From: Aeromonas tecta
GTDB lineage: Bacteria; Pseudomonadota; Gammaproteobacteria; Enterobacterales; Aeromonadaceae
Reading direction: 5' to 3'
Length of the DNA: 64,000 nucleotides
NCBI RefSeq assembly: GCF_000820185.1
Contig: NZ_CDCA01000045.1
Span: 62,001-126,000, forward strand
The translations under genes and the position numbers were made by a program. Under the pieces are notes generated by a model. That model ran no database searches and had not been told where the DNA came from. It was given only the letters and a program-made list of their open reading frames with translations. Shown in pieces: positions 36,426-47,942 of this stretch. Positions within the stretch are counted from its first letter, which is position 1. Each line of letters opens with the position of its first letter.

Positions 36426-36947
36426 TCAGCGATAGCGGCCGCGCACCGAGCCGGTCACCCGCCCCGCCATCTTGATCAGGCTCTGGCGGGTATGGAAGTG
36501 GCAGAGCGCCACCCCGAGGGCATCCGCCGCATCCGCCTGGGGCGTGGCCGACAGCTTGAGCAGATGAGTCACCATGTGTTGCACCTGCTCCTTGGCCGCC
36601 CCACCCGTGCCCACCACCGCCAGCTTGATCTGGGTCGCCGAGTATTCGCTGACCGGCAGCAGGGCGTTGACCGCCGCGACTATGGCGCTGCCCCTGGCCT
36701 GACCGAGCTTCAAGGCCGAATCAGCGTTGCGGGCCATAAACACCCGCTCGATGGCAAACTCGTCTGGCTTGAACTGGGTGATGATCTCGCTCACCCCGTC
36801 ATACACCTGCTTGAGGCGTGACGGCAGCTCGCCCAAGTCGGTGCGGATGCAGCCAGATCCCAGATACTCCGCCTTGCCTGCGACTATACGGATCACGCCG
36901 TAGCCGGTGATCCGCGAACCCGGATCTATCCCCAAAATAATGCTCAT
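36426..36947 (-). CDS. ruvC: Holliday junction resolvase RuvC
   Basis: 173 aa, standard length. Catalytic acids Asp8 (LGIDPGS), Glu67 (AIERVF), Asp139 and Asp142 ([14 protein letters not shown]) are all in place. It cuts Holliday junctions with the RuvAB branch-migration motor. In many gammaproteobacteria ruvA and ruvB follow directly; here aqpZ follows, so ruvC is separate from ruvAB. ATG 36947. Confidence 0.96.
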   Translation of the reverse strand: MSIILGIDPGSRITGYGVIRIVAGKAEYLGSGCIRTDLGELPSRLKQVYDGVSEIITQFKPDEFAIERVFMARNADSALKLGQARGSAIVAAVNALLPVSEYSATQIKLAVVGTGGAAKEQVQHMVTHLLKLSATPQADAADALGVALCHFHTRQSLIKMAGRVTGSVRGRYR

Positions 36948-37146
36948 GAAACCATCGTTGCTCTAAAGGCAGATCATGGGCGCCAAGATAGCAAACAAGC
37001 CCCCGCTTGGCTCGCATAGCCGCAGGCTGGCCCGCTGACTGCGCGCGGAAGCACCATCTTATACAGTGGTATGGCGACGCACTGACCAGTGCGCCCCCTC
37101 AAGCCGTGGCCCATGCCGGCGTAAATCCCCCCTCCCCACCCGAGCG

Positions 37147-38055
37147 TTACTCCCCGGCCAGGGTCACCAGCTGCTCGGCCAGTTGATGGCTGCGCAGATA
37201 ACTGTCGATGAGGACGCCATCGGCCTTGCCCGCCTCAATCTGTGCATACCAGTGCGCCAGCATGGCATTGAAACCGCGCCGCGCCAGCACCGGCTGCCAG
37301 TCATCCACCGCGATGCTGCTCAGCTGCTTGCCACGGGCGAGGGTGCCCTGGGTGCAGTTCTCCACCTGCAGCGACAGATCCTCGCCATAGAGGCTGATGC
37401 GCTCCTCGGTGATGCCGGCGCTGCGGTTCATGCTACCGCTCACCGCCGCCTGCCCGCTCTGCCAGGCCACGCTCACCCCGGCCAGCAGCTCGGGTTGCTG
37501 ACTGCTGCGCCTGAGCACGGCATGCAGGGGGCCGGTGGGCGCACCGCCATAGTGGCAGAGGCTGTCGAGCACATGGATAAAGTCATCGAACAGGAACTGG
37601 CGCGGCAGCCCGGGCAGGGCGTGGCGGTGCTTCTGCCAGTGCAGTTCGGTCAGCGGCTGCTGACGAGCTGCCGCGAGCGCGGGCAGATAACGGCGGTTGA
37701 AGCCCACAAACAGCGGACAATCCTTCGCCATGGCCAGGTTGCCCAGCGCCTCCACCTCGGCGGCGCTGTCACAGAGCGGCTTGTCGACAAAGGTGGGGAT
37801 GCCGGCGCGCAGGCACTGCTCCGCCAGCTTGCCATGCACGGCGGTGGCGGCATGGATCATCACGGCATCCGGGCGGCTCCCTAGCAGCACATCCACCTCG
37901 GTGAACAGCTCAGGCGTCCGGTACTGGCGGCCAAGCTTGTCCAGCACAGATGGGCTCCGGGTACAGAGCAACGGGGTGACCCGCTCATCGTTGGCGAGCA
38001 GCGGCAGATAGGCCTTCTGGGCGATATCGCCGAGGCCAATCAGGGCAATGCGCAT
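37147..38055 (-). CDS. Gfo/Idh/MocA family oxidoreductase
   Basis: 302 aa. N-terminal Rossmann domain beginning IALIGLGDIAQKAYLP (GxGxxG-like dinucleotide site), the FVDKPLCDSAAEV block with the EKP/DKP lysine that is catalytic in the family, and a C-terminal alpha/beta domain with FDDFIHVLDSLCH. NAD(P)-dependent sugar- or imine-type reductase; substrate unknown. ATG 38055 with GGAG upstream. Monocistronic. Confidence 0.85.
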   Translation of the reverse strand: MRIALIGLGDIAQKAYLPLLANDERVTPLLCTRSPSVLDKLGRQYRTPELFTEVDVLLGSRPDAVMIHAATAVHGKLAEQCLRAGIPTFVDKPLCDSAAEVEALGNLAMAKDCPLFVGFNRRYLPALAAARQQPLTELHWQKHRHALPGLPRQFLFDDFIHVLDSLCHYGGAPTGPLHAVLRRSSQQPELLAGVSVAWQSGQAAVSGSMNRSAGITEERISLYGEDLSLQVENCTQGTLARGKQLSSIAVDDWQPVLARRGFNAMLAHWYAQIEAGKADGVLIDSYLRSHQLAEQLVTLAGE

Positions 38056-38105
38056 GGGAACTCCTTGTCATGGATGCGATGGCACAGGGTAACATCCGGC
38101 GCTTT

Positions 38106-38345
38106 CTATTCGAGCTCTTTCGAGAGCCCCTTGGCCTGCTCTCTGGCATCCAGCCATTTGCCGACTCTGGCACCCAGCTCGGAGCAGAGCATGGCGCTGA
38201 ATGCAGCCCAGAGCAGCTGGTCGAAATCAAAGTTCGCCTGCTTCTCAAACAACAGGGGCACCATGAGGTTGAAAGCTATGATCCCGAGCACCAGCCCGAG
38301 CCCGCTGCCAATCTTCTCTCTTCTGGAACGGACTTTGACCGCCAT
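38106..38345 (-). CDS. Hypothetical small membrane protein
   Basis: 79 aa, not recognised. Basic N-terminus (KVRSRREK), a hydrophobic helix at about 14-32 (GLGLVLGIIAFNLMVPLLF), and a second weakly hydrophobic stretch near 44-60, then a charged tail. Probably an inner-membrane protein with one or two helices. ATG 38345 has TAGGAGC upstream. 50 bases upstream of the oxidoreductase gene on the same strand, so possibly cotranscribed. Confidence 0.6.
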   Translation of the reverse strand: MAVKVRSRREKIGSGLGLVLGIIAFNLMVPLLFEKQANFDFDQLLWAAFSAMLCSELGARVGKWLDAREQAKGLSKELE

Positions 38346-38445
38346 CTGATAGCTCCTAAATGCAGGGCAACTCGCTGCAATATGTTCAGAGGAGAGGTCA
38401 TTATGCCTCCCCTACCCTGTCAGCCGCCAAGATAGCATCTGACCG

Positions 38446-38873
38446 CTTTTAGTTGCGGTTGACCATGTGCTTTGATGACCTAGTTCAAAAAACAATGATT
38501 TTCTGATGGTTATATCACTTTGGATACTCGCCTCAGTAGTCTCGTTTGGCTTACCATAGCCGTCCAGAACCTGTTGAGCTGCGATGGGTTGCTGCCCTCG
38601 CTGGTCAATGGAGCATATTGGAAGCTGTAATCCACGGGCGGTAGCGTATTTTTTATAAATTGGAATTTAAGAAAACCACAACTGCAGTAGTCCGCTGCTG
38701 ATTAGAAACTAGATGTTGTAAAATAGCCTATCTAATTAAGATTATATTTTTCAAATTTATTTTTGGGCTTCACTACATTCAGCATCAATGCACATAACCT
38801 GTTGAGTTGCTCCCATCTGTTATACCTTTAATTCAAGATGAGTATGTCAAATTAACAATGAATAAGGAAATCT
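38446..38873. other. AT-rich, gene-free left flank of the defence island
   Basis: About 430 bases without a credible gene. Base composition shifts from GC-rich to AT-rich around 38450-38650. A 15-base sequence, AACCTGTTGAG(C/T)TGC, occurs at 38568-38582 and again at 38796-38810 in the same orientation. The lmuA-like ribosome site AAGGA (38864-38868) ends the region. No integrase or IS end seen. Confidence 0.55.
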
Positions 38874-39962
38874 ATGGGCTTAGCTGAAGCCTTAGTTCAT
38901 ATCCCACAATCTGAAAGAGGTGGAGAAATTGCTCAGCGTGGTTTTGATTATCAAGCCTGCTGGGCTTTGTCTGAAATGCTGGAGTATGAACTAAACGGAA
39001 AAAGTTATGTTTTTATTTTCGAGTATCATGATGATGTTCTTATTCTTGATGATACAATTTCCCCCAAAGACCTAACTTTCGCACAAGTAAAAACAAATGA
39101 GAGTCATTGGACAGCATCATCGCTGAGCAATAGCACAAGTAAAAAACCAATATCAATAATTGGAAAGTTATTTATTCATTATAAAGACTTCATTGAGTAT
39201 TCACCTCAACTTCTGTTTGTCACCAATGCCTCCTTAAAATTATGTGACAGTAACGGAGGAAAATCTTGTTTCGGGGCTCACGAAGTCAAAAAGGAACACC
39301 AATCAAAATTCAAAAAAGCAATAATAGACCAAGCTAACCTAGATGATTCATGCATCGATCTTTCAGTAATGAGATTTATCCAATCATCATTAAGCCTAGA
39401 TGATCACATTACTCACCTTAAAGGGAAATTATGTAATTTCATAAGCAAAAAGTATGGTGAGGGTTCTACATTAAATGTTAATGCACTAGCATCATTACTG
39501 GATCAAGCATGTAGGAATAAATCTAAAGTCAAATCAGCAGATATAATCAACTTCTCAGATTTAATAGCGAGAAAAGGCTTCTCATCCCAAGACTTAAATT
39601 CTGTTTTAGATTCATTGAATGCTAGTAATAAAGCTATACCTACTTGGGAAATGGCAAAGCCAGTATTTCATGACCTAGGTAAGACTTCTCTTCAACTCAT
39701 TACATTACAAGCAACCTTCCTGCAAGTTTGTATAGAGATAAATCAAGGCATTAAAAATCCTTCGCGTATTTATCAAAAGATTGCAATTGAGCTTTACGAT
39801 GAACAAAAAATTCATTTAAACCTAAACGAGTATGTTATTGCAACAATGGATAAGATTGATGCATGTTGCCCTGACTACAAGCTGGCATTAACGACAGGCA
39901 AAAAAGAATGCATCATTATTTATTCAATAGTTCAAACATTACTGACAGGGGATGAGAAATGA
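38874..39962 (+). CDS. Cap4/DUF4297-like nuclease protein, LmuA-like
   Basis: 362 aa. The N-terminal about 110 residues resemble the dsDNA nuclease domain of Cap4/DUF4297: GGEIAQRGFDYQACWAL (16-32), then FEYHDDVLIL (49-58) and FAQVKTNESHW (69-79). The PD-(D/E)xK pattern would use Glu50, Asp53 or Asp54, and the Gln71-Val-Lys73 motif. The rest (120-362) is mostly helical with no motif I recognise. The gene is AT-rich, unlike its neighbours, and overlaps the ATPase gene by ATGA. In Lamassu systems LmuA carries such an effector nuclease and is released when the SMC partner senses foreign DNA. Assignment is by pattern, not by search. Confidence 0.72.
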   Translation: MGLAEALVHIPQSERGGEIAQRGFDYQACWALSEMLEYELNGKSYVFIFEYHDDVLILDDTISPKDLTFAQVKTNESHWTASSLSNSTSKKPISIIGKLFIHYKDFIEYSPQLLFVTNASLKLCDSNGGKSCFGAHEVKKEHQSKFKKAIIDQANLDDSCIDLSVMRFIQSSLSLDDHITHLKGKLCNFISKKYGEGSTLNVNALASLLDQACRNKSKVKSADIINFSDLIARKGFSSQDLNSVLDSLNASNKAIPTWEMAKPVFHDLGKTSLQLITLQATFLQVCIEINQGIKNPSRIYQKIAIELYDEQKIHLNLNEYVIATMDKIDACCPDYKLALTTGKKECIIIYSIVQTLLTGDEK

Positions 39963-41611
39963 GACATATATACTTTAAAAGTGCTCATATATTGTCTCTC
40001 AAGGATAAAAAAGGATTCACTTTTGAGTTTTCGCCAGATATAAACATTATCACTGGAAAAAATGACACGGGAAAATCCAGTTTTATAAAGAGCTTATATT
40101 ATACATTGGGAGCTGATATTCGCTTAGATAAAAAATGGAAGAAGGATAGCTTTGTTTCAAAAGTTGTCATTTGCGTCAATAAGCGAGACTACGCATTTGT
40201 TCGTCACGAAAAGCGAATTTCTATCTTCGATATTACTGAGGGAAAAGAACATCTCTTGGTTACATCTAACTCTCGTACAGAGATCGCATTGACCGTACGA
40301 GATATTTTTGACTTTAATTTAGAGCTGGTTTTAAAGAAGACATTGGTTCAAGGACAGGCATATCCTGCAAGCCTTTTCCTTCCATTTTATATTGACCAAG
40401 ATGACGGATGGGGTACGGTATTAAATTCATTTAGCAGCTTGAAGATGTACAAAGATTGGCAGAAAAACATTCTGAATTTTCATGCTGGTGTTAAGCCAAA
40501 AGAATATTATCAACTTCAAGGTGAAATTAGCTTAGTCGATATCAACCTTAAAGAAATACGAGCAACATTGAAAGCTCTTGAAACTGCTAAAAAACGTTTT
40601 GAAGAATCATTCGGAAGAGTACTATTTGATATAGATATTGATTATTATGAAGAATTATTGGAGCGATTTCTTAGTAAGTGCCAGCATTTACACCAAGAAG
40701 AAACAGAATATAGAATTAAACTTATAAAATTATTATCTCAACGAGATGAATTAGTATCAGAGATAGATTCATCCAAAAGACAGCTTGATGAGTGCGATAT
40801 AGATAATTTATCTCCATCTGCAAGTTTAGAAGCTAAGTATGCTGTACTTAATAACAGAGAGAATCTATTTCAAATCATACCTAAACTGTATGACCAGAAA
40901 TCATTGTATGATGAACAGATTAATAAAATAAAAGAAGATTTGAAACACTCTCAACGATTAAGCTCTGATCTTAAAGATATGCTTCAAGAAGTCAAAGAAA
41001 AATTGACGCTTCAAGATGTTATAAAGTCGCAAGCAAGTAAACAGGTTGAATCAACTTTCGATGAACAGATCGATGAGTTGCTTCGAAAAATTGGAAAGTT
41101 AGACCTATCTAGAACTACTCTGTCAGAGAAATTAGCTGAATTTAATAATGTAAAACGAACACGTGAAATAAATGAAAAATTCAAGGATGCATTAATTTTT
41201 GCTCAAACAGAGTTAGGAATCAAAGATCCTACCGTTGGAACAATCCTTCAATTTGGCCCAATATCGAAAAGCGAAACAGGCAGCCGAGCCCCAAGAGCGA
41301 TACTAGCCTATCATTATGCTCTTCTTAAAACGATTGAAGATAAGTCAACAAACCCAATGCTTCCAGTTGTAATTGACTCCCCAAAACAACAAGATCCAGA
41401 TCCACATACAACTGAAAAATTATTTAATTTATGTATTGGTGGTCTATCTACTAACAATCAGTTAATTATAGGTTCAGTTTCTTTTGAGAGAGAAACTGAT
41501 GAATTTAAAACACTGATAATGACTAAAAAATATAGCTTATTAAAAGAAGAGCTATACGATGAGGCCTATAAAGAGGTCATGCCTTTATACCAAAAAGCAT
41601 CATTGCCATAA
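39959..41611 (+). CDS. SMC/Rad50-like ATPase, LmuB-like
   Basis: 550 aa. Walker A ITGKNDTGKSS (GKNDTGKS at 33-40), a FYIDQDDGW block at 143-151, a coiled-coil centre (about 185-420), an ABC-signature-like SETGSRAPRAI near 438-448 and Walker B PVVIDSP with Asp473, then GSVSFER in the distal part. N- and C-terminal half-sites separated by a coiled coil is the SMC/Rad50 plan, here in a short form. Starts at ATG 39959 overlapping the nuclease stop, so the two are translationally coupled. AT-rich like its partner. Together they match a two-gene Lamassu arrangement; RecF/OLD-type ATPases are the main alternative. Confidence 0.75.
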   Translation: MRHIYFKSAHILSLKDKKGFTFEFSPDINIITGKNDTGKSSFIKSLYYTLGADIRLDKKWKKDSFVSKVVICVNKRDYAFVRHEKRISIFDITEGKEHLLVTSNSRTEIALTVRDIFDFNLELVLKKTLVQGQAYPASLFLPFYIDQDDGWGTVLNSFSSLKMYKDWQKNILNFHAGVKPKEYYQLQGEISLVDINLKEIRATLKALETAKKRFEESFGRVLFDIDIDYYEELLERFLSKCQHLHQEETEYRIKLIKLLSQRDELVSEIDSSKRQLDECDIDNLSPSASLEAKYAVLNNRENLFQIIPKLYDQKSLYDEQINKIKEDLKHSQRLSSDLKDMLQEVKEKLTLQDVIKSQASKQVESTFDEQIDELLRKIGKLDLSRTTLSEKLAEFNNVKRTREINEKFKDALIFAQTELGIKDPTVGTILQFGPISKSETGSRAPRAILAYHYALLKTIEDKSTNPMLPVVIDSPKQQDPDPHTTEKLFNLCIGGLSTNNQLIIGSVSFERETDEFKTLIMTKKYSLLKEELYDEAYKEVMPLYQKASLP

Positions 41612-41638
41612 TAAGGTTCTGTATACAGCACATCAAAT

Positions 41639-41668
41639 AAAAGGGCGACCATCTGGTCGCCCTTTTAT
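41639..41668. terminator. Bidirectional terminator between defence operon and ygiQ
   Basis: AAAAGGGCGACCA-TC-TGGTCGCCCTTTT followed by ATTTC. Serves the ATPase gene and the convergent ygiQ. Confidence 0.85.
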
Positions 41669-41694
41669 TTCTATCGCTTTCCAATCATGAAAAC

Positions 41695-44178
<2,484 letters not shown>

Positions 44179-44332
44179 TTTGAACACCTGGAACAATTCG
44201 GGTCGCGCATTATACCGGCAGAGCCGTGCGGGAGCGATGGCTTTTTGCCCCCACTATTCGCAGGGTAAGCACGGGGGACAAGGGGCACCACGCTCAGGTG
44301 CCCTGATTTATCACAGATGGTAAGGCCTTAGC

Positions 44333-44698
44333 TCAGTGGGGCGCCAACAGGAAACGGTGAAGATGGCGCTGCAGCAACTGACGAGCCCCCAACAGGCACC
44401 AGATGAGCGCGGGGATCAGAAATACCGGATGGGTCGAGAGGCGCAACATCAGCACACCGAGCAGGATCAGGGCGAAGGGGCGGCTCTCGTAGAGCCAGTG
44501 AGGCCAATCCCGCTGATGAGGCTGACGCTGCTTGTCCTTGCGCCTGTGATGGCCGCGCCGAAACCAGATGAGGGATCCGGCCAGATAGAGCGCCAGCCCG
44601 GCCAGCAGCAGGGTTGGCCGCTCCGCGAGTCCCAGCAGCAATAAACCGCCGCCCAGATAGACAAAAGGCAGCGGTTCATAAATGGCGGATGGCAGCAT
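44333..44698 (-). CDS. Hypothetical three-helix membrane protein
   Basis: 121 aa, not recognised. Hydrophobic segments near 10-24 (VYLGGGLLLLGLAE), 27-42 and 80-105 (ALILLGVLMLRL, PALIWCLLG), separated by a basic loop (RRGHHRRKDKQRQPHQRD). The frame is open further upstream, but ATG 44698 lies just before the first hydrophobic segment and has GAGG upstream. A weak hairpin at 44283-44303 (GGGCACC/GGTGCCC) lies past its stop. Confidence 0.6.
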   Translation of the reverse strand: MLPSAIYEPLPFVYLGGGLLLLGLAERPTLLLAGLALYLAGSLIWFRRGHHRRKDKQRQPHQRDWPHWLYESRPFALILLGVLMLRLSTHPVFLIPALIWCLLGARQLLQRHLHRFLLAPH

Positions 44699-44795
44699 GG
44701 TGGGTGGCCTCAGGGTTGCACTGGCCACATAGTAACCAGTGCAACCCCGCCCGCCATGCTCTTTTGTCGTCCTTTCCCCAGATGGGGGATAAGCA

Positions 44796-47700
44796 TCAGG
44801 CGGCCGGTTTGTCCCTCGTATTCGAGCTGGCCTCCGGCGCCGCGGTGACCCTTGCGGCATCCTTGGCCAGCGCGTCGTCCACCTGCAGATCCCGCGCTCC
44901 CGTCATACCCGCCCGTTTGGCCAGCAGATGATAGATGGCCGGCACCATCACCAGGGTCACCAGGGTCGCGAGGGACAACCCGAAGAACACCACAGTCCCC
45001 ACTGCCATCCGGCTTTCATAACCGGCGCCCATGGAGACCATCAGCGGCACGGCGCCGATGATGGCAGTCAAGGAGGTCATCAGTATGGGACGCAGACGGC
45101 GCACCGAGGCGGCGATGATCGCCTCCTCAAAGCCTTCGCCACGCTGTCGCAACTGGTTGATGAACTCCACGATCAAAATGCCGTTCTTGGTCACCATACC
45201 AATGAGCATGATCATGCCGATCTGGCTGTAGATGCTGAGCTCCTGCCCCGTCAGCCAGAGGCCCAACAGGCCACCGAAGATCCCGAGCGGCACCGTCACC
45301 ATCACCACGGTCGGGGTCAGCAGACTCTCGAACTGCGCCACCAACACCAGATAGACCACCAGCAGGGCCAGGCCGAACACCAGCACCATCTCCCCCTGAT
45401 TGTCGCGGTAATCCTTGGAGTCACCGGCATAGTCCACCGTCATGGTGCTCGGCAGATGGGCACTTGCCCAGCCATCGAGGAAGTCGAGCGCCTCCCCCAG
45501 GGTGTGGCCGGGGGCCACGTCCGCGGTGAGGCTGATCGCCTTCTGGCGCTGGTAGTGATTGAGCCGCTGCGGGCTCGCCACCTGCTTGACGGTGGCGAGG
45601 GTCGACAGGCTCACCATCTCGCCGCTGGCCGCCTTCAGATAGATGCGGCTGACATCGGAGATGCCGTTGAAGTCGTTCTGATTGGCACGCAGATAGACAT
45701 CATACTCCTCCCCTCTGTCCACGTAGGTGGTCTGGCTGACGCCACCGAGCAGCGCCTGCAAGGAGCTCGCCACGGTGGAGACTGGGATACCGAGCTGGCT
45801 GGCCCTGTCCCGCTCTATGGTCACCTGCAGTTCCGGGGTCTTCTCGGCGTAGTCGAGATCCGGGGTCAGCATCAGGCCGCTTTGGGCCGCGGCTTGCTGC
45901 AATATCAGCCCCTGTTGATAGATCTCGGCGTAATCGGAGCCCTGCAACACAAACTGCACGGCGGCGGTGGAGCCCCCTTTAAAGCCTGGCTGGAAGGTGC
46001 GGATCATCACATCGGGAATGCCGGCGAGACGACCGCTTAAGGAGCGGCCAAAGTCGGTGGCGGTCTCGTCTCGCACCGCCCAATCGGTCAGCTGGATGAT
46101 CGCCATCCCGGTCTGATCGCCGCCGCGCCCGAAGGCCGGGGTGCTAAAACTCATGGCCTGCACCACGCCCTGGCCGAGCAGCGGCATGACGGCGGCTTCC
46201 ACCTGCTGCATGTTGCGCTTCATCCGCTCGATGCTGGTGCCCTCTGCCCCCTTGACGAACACATAGAGCACGCCCCTGTCTTCGGTCGGCGTCAGGCTCG
46301 CGGGCAACTGGCTAAACAGGGCGCCGATGCCGCCGAGGCAGAGCACCAGCACCAGCGGGGTCCAGGCGGAGCGGCGCAGCATCCAGCCAAGCAGGCGTCG
46401 ATAGTGCTTTTCAACCCAGCCAAGCCCCTTGTCCAGACCGGCGGTCAGGGCATTGGGCTTGTCGACGCTGCGCATCAGCCAGGAGCCCATGGCCGGGGTC
46501 AGGGTCAGCGCCACCAGGGAGGAGAACAACACCGCCAGGGAGAGCAGGATCGCAAACTCGGTGAAGAGCCGCCCCACCATGCCATCCATGAAGGCGATGG
46601 GAACGAACACCATCACCAGCACGGCGGTGGTGGCGATGACCGCAAAGCCCACCTCGCGGGTGCCGTGCCAGGCCGCCATCAGCGGAGATTCGCCCCGTTG
46701 CAGATGGTGGTGAATGTTCTCCACCACCACGATGGCGTCATCCACCACCAGGCCGATGGCGAGAATAAGGGCGAGCAATGTGATGAGGTTGATGGAAAAA
46801 CCGAGATACCAGGCGCCAATAAAGGCGGATATGAGCGACACCGGCACGGTGATGGCCGGGATCAAGGTGGTACGAGCCTGCCCCAGGAACAGATAGAGCA
46901 CGGCGACCACCAGCAGGGCGCAGATGGCGAGGGTCTCGTATACCTCGTGGATCGCCTGCTTGATGAAGATGGTGGAGTCATAATCGACCTCCAACTTGGC
47001 TCCCTCTGGCAGGAAACGCTGCATTTCGGCCATCTTCTGCTCTATCCCCTGGGCCACCGCCAGCGGGTTGGCGGTGGATTGGGCGACGATGCCAATGCCT
47101 AAGCTCTCGCGGCCATTGCGCTGATAGGCGCTGTCTTCATTCTTGGCCCCCACCTCCACGTCGGCGATGTCGGCCAGATAGATGCTCTGGCCATTGGCGG
47201 CGGTGTGGACCGGCAGGGAGCGAAAATCCTCGGCGCTGTGATAGAGACGGGCTATTTGCACCGCCATGGTCATGCTGTTGTTGCGAATTTCCCCGCCCGG
47301 CAGCTCGATGTTCTCCCGCTTGAGGGCATCTTGCACATCTTCCACCGTGATGCCGCGGGCCGCCATGTCCGCCGGGCGCAGCCGGACATACATGACCTGA
47401 GTCAGATCGCCAGACAGGGAGACCTCGCTCACCCCGTCCACCAGACTCAAGGGATCGACCAGCATGCGGTTGGCATAATCGGTCAGGGCGGTGCGGTCCA
47501 TCTGGGTGCTGCTGAAGTTCAGCCAGATCGCCACATCGCCGTTGCCGTTGTCCTTGGTGACCATGGGCTCGTCCACGTCGTCCGGCAACTTGGGCCGGGC
47601 GCGGGAGATGGCGTCACGCACATCCGAGGTGCCCTCCACCATGTTCCAGCCGAGCTTGAACTCCACGGTGATCACGGCGCGCCCCTTGCGGGTCACCGAG

Positions 47701-47942
47701 TTGATGTTCTTGATGCCGCTGATGCCGGAGAGCTGATCCTCGATGGGCTTGGTGACCTGGCTCTCCATGACTTCCGGCGCGGCCCCGTCATAGGTGGTGG
47801 TGATGGAAACGGACGGGGTCTGCACGTCCGGCATCTCCCGCACCGTCAATTTCGCGAAGGCGACCAGGCCAAACACGGTGAGCAAGGCGCTGATAACGAC
47901 CGCCACCAGCGGGCGGCGCACTGACATATCGGAGAGCCACAT
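44796..47942 (-). CDS. RND efflux permease (HAE1 family)
   Basis: 1048 aa, the AcrB/MexB size. Twelve membrane segments; conserved RND motifs: GLVVDDAIVVVENIHHH with the proton-relay Asp pair, GREVGFAVIATTAVLVMVF, and MLIGMVTKNGILIVEF. It exports drugs, detergents or other amphiphiles using proton motive force. The start overlaps the stop of the membrane-fusion gene by ATGA. Sequence resembles VexF/MexF-like single-component inner pumps rather than metal exporters. No outer-membrane channel gene is adjacent. Confidence 0.93.
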   Translation of the reverse strand: MWLSDMSVRRPLVAVVISALLTVFGLVAFAKLTVREMPDVQTPSVSITTTYDGAAPEVMESQVTKPIEDQLSGISGIKNINSVTRKGRAVITVEFKLGWNMVEGTSDVRDAISRARPKLPDDVDEPMVTKDNGNGDVAIWLNFSSTQMDRTALTDYANRMLVDPLSLVDGVSEVSLSGDLTQVMYVRLRPADMAARGITVEDVQDALKRENIELPGGEIRNNSMTMAVQIARLYHSAEDFRSLPVHTAANGQSIYLADIADVEVGAKNEDSAYQRNGRESLGIGIVAQSTANPLAVAQGIEQKMAEMQRFLPEGAKLEVDYDSTIFIKQAIHEVYETLAICALLVVAVLYLFLGQARTTLIPAITVPVSLISAFIGAWYLGFSINLITLLALILAIGLVVDDAIVVVENIHHHLQRGESPLMAAWHGTREVGFAVIATTAVLVMVFVPIAFMDGMVGRLFTEFAILLSLAVLFSSLVALTLTPAMGSWLMRSVDKPNALTAGLDKGLGWVEKHYRRLLGWMLRRSAWTPLVLVLCLGGIGALFSQLPASLTPTEDRGVLYVFVKGAEGTSIERMKRNMQQVEAAVMPLLGQGVVQAMSFSTPAFGRGGDQTGMAIIQLTDWAVRDETATDFGRSLSGRLAGIPDVMIRTFQPGFKGGSTAAVQFVLQGSDYAEIYQQGLILQQAAAQSGLMLTPDLDYAEKTPELQVTIERDRASQLGIPVSTVASSLQALLGGVSQTTYVDRGEEYDVYLRANQNDFNGISDVSRIYLKAASGEMVSLSTLATVKQVASPQRLNHYQRQKAISLTADVAPGHTLGEALDFLDGWASAHLPSTMTVDYAGDSKDYRDNQGEMVLVFGLALLVVYLVLVAQFESLLTPTVVMVTVPLGIFGGLLGLWLTGQELSIYSQIGMIMLIGMVTKNGILIVEFINQLRQRGEGFEEAIIAASVRRLRPILMTSLTAIIGAVPLMVSMGAGYESRMAVGTVVFFGLSLATLVTLVMVPAIYHLLAKRAGMTGARDLQVDDALAKDAARVTAAPEASSNTRDKPAA

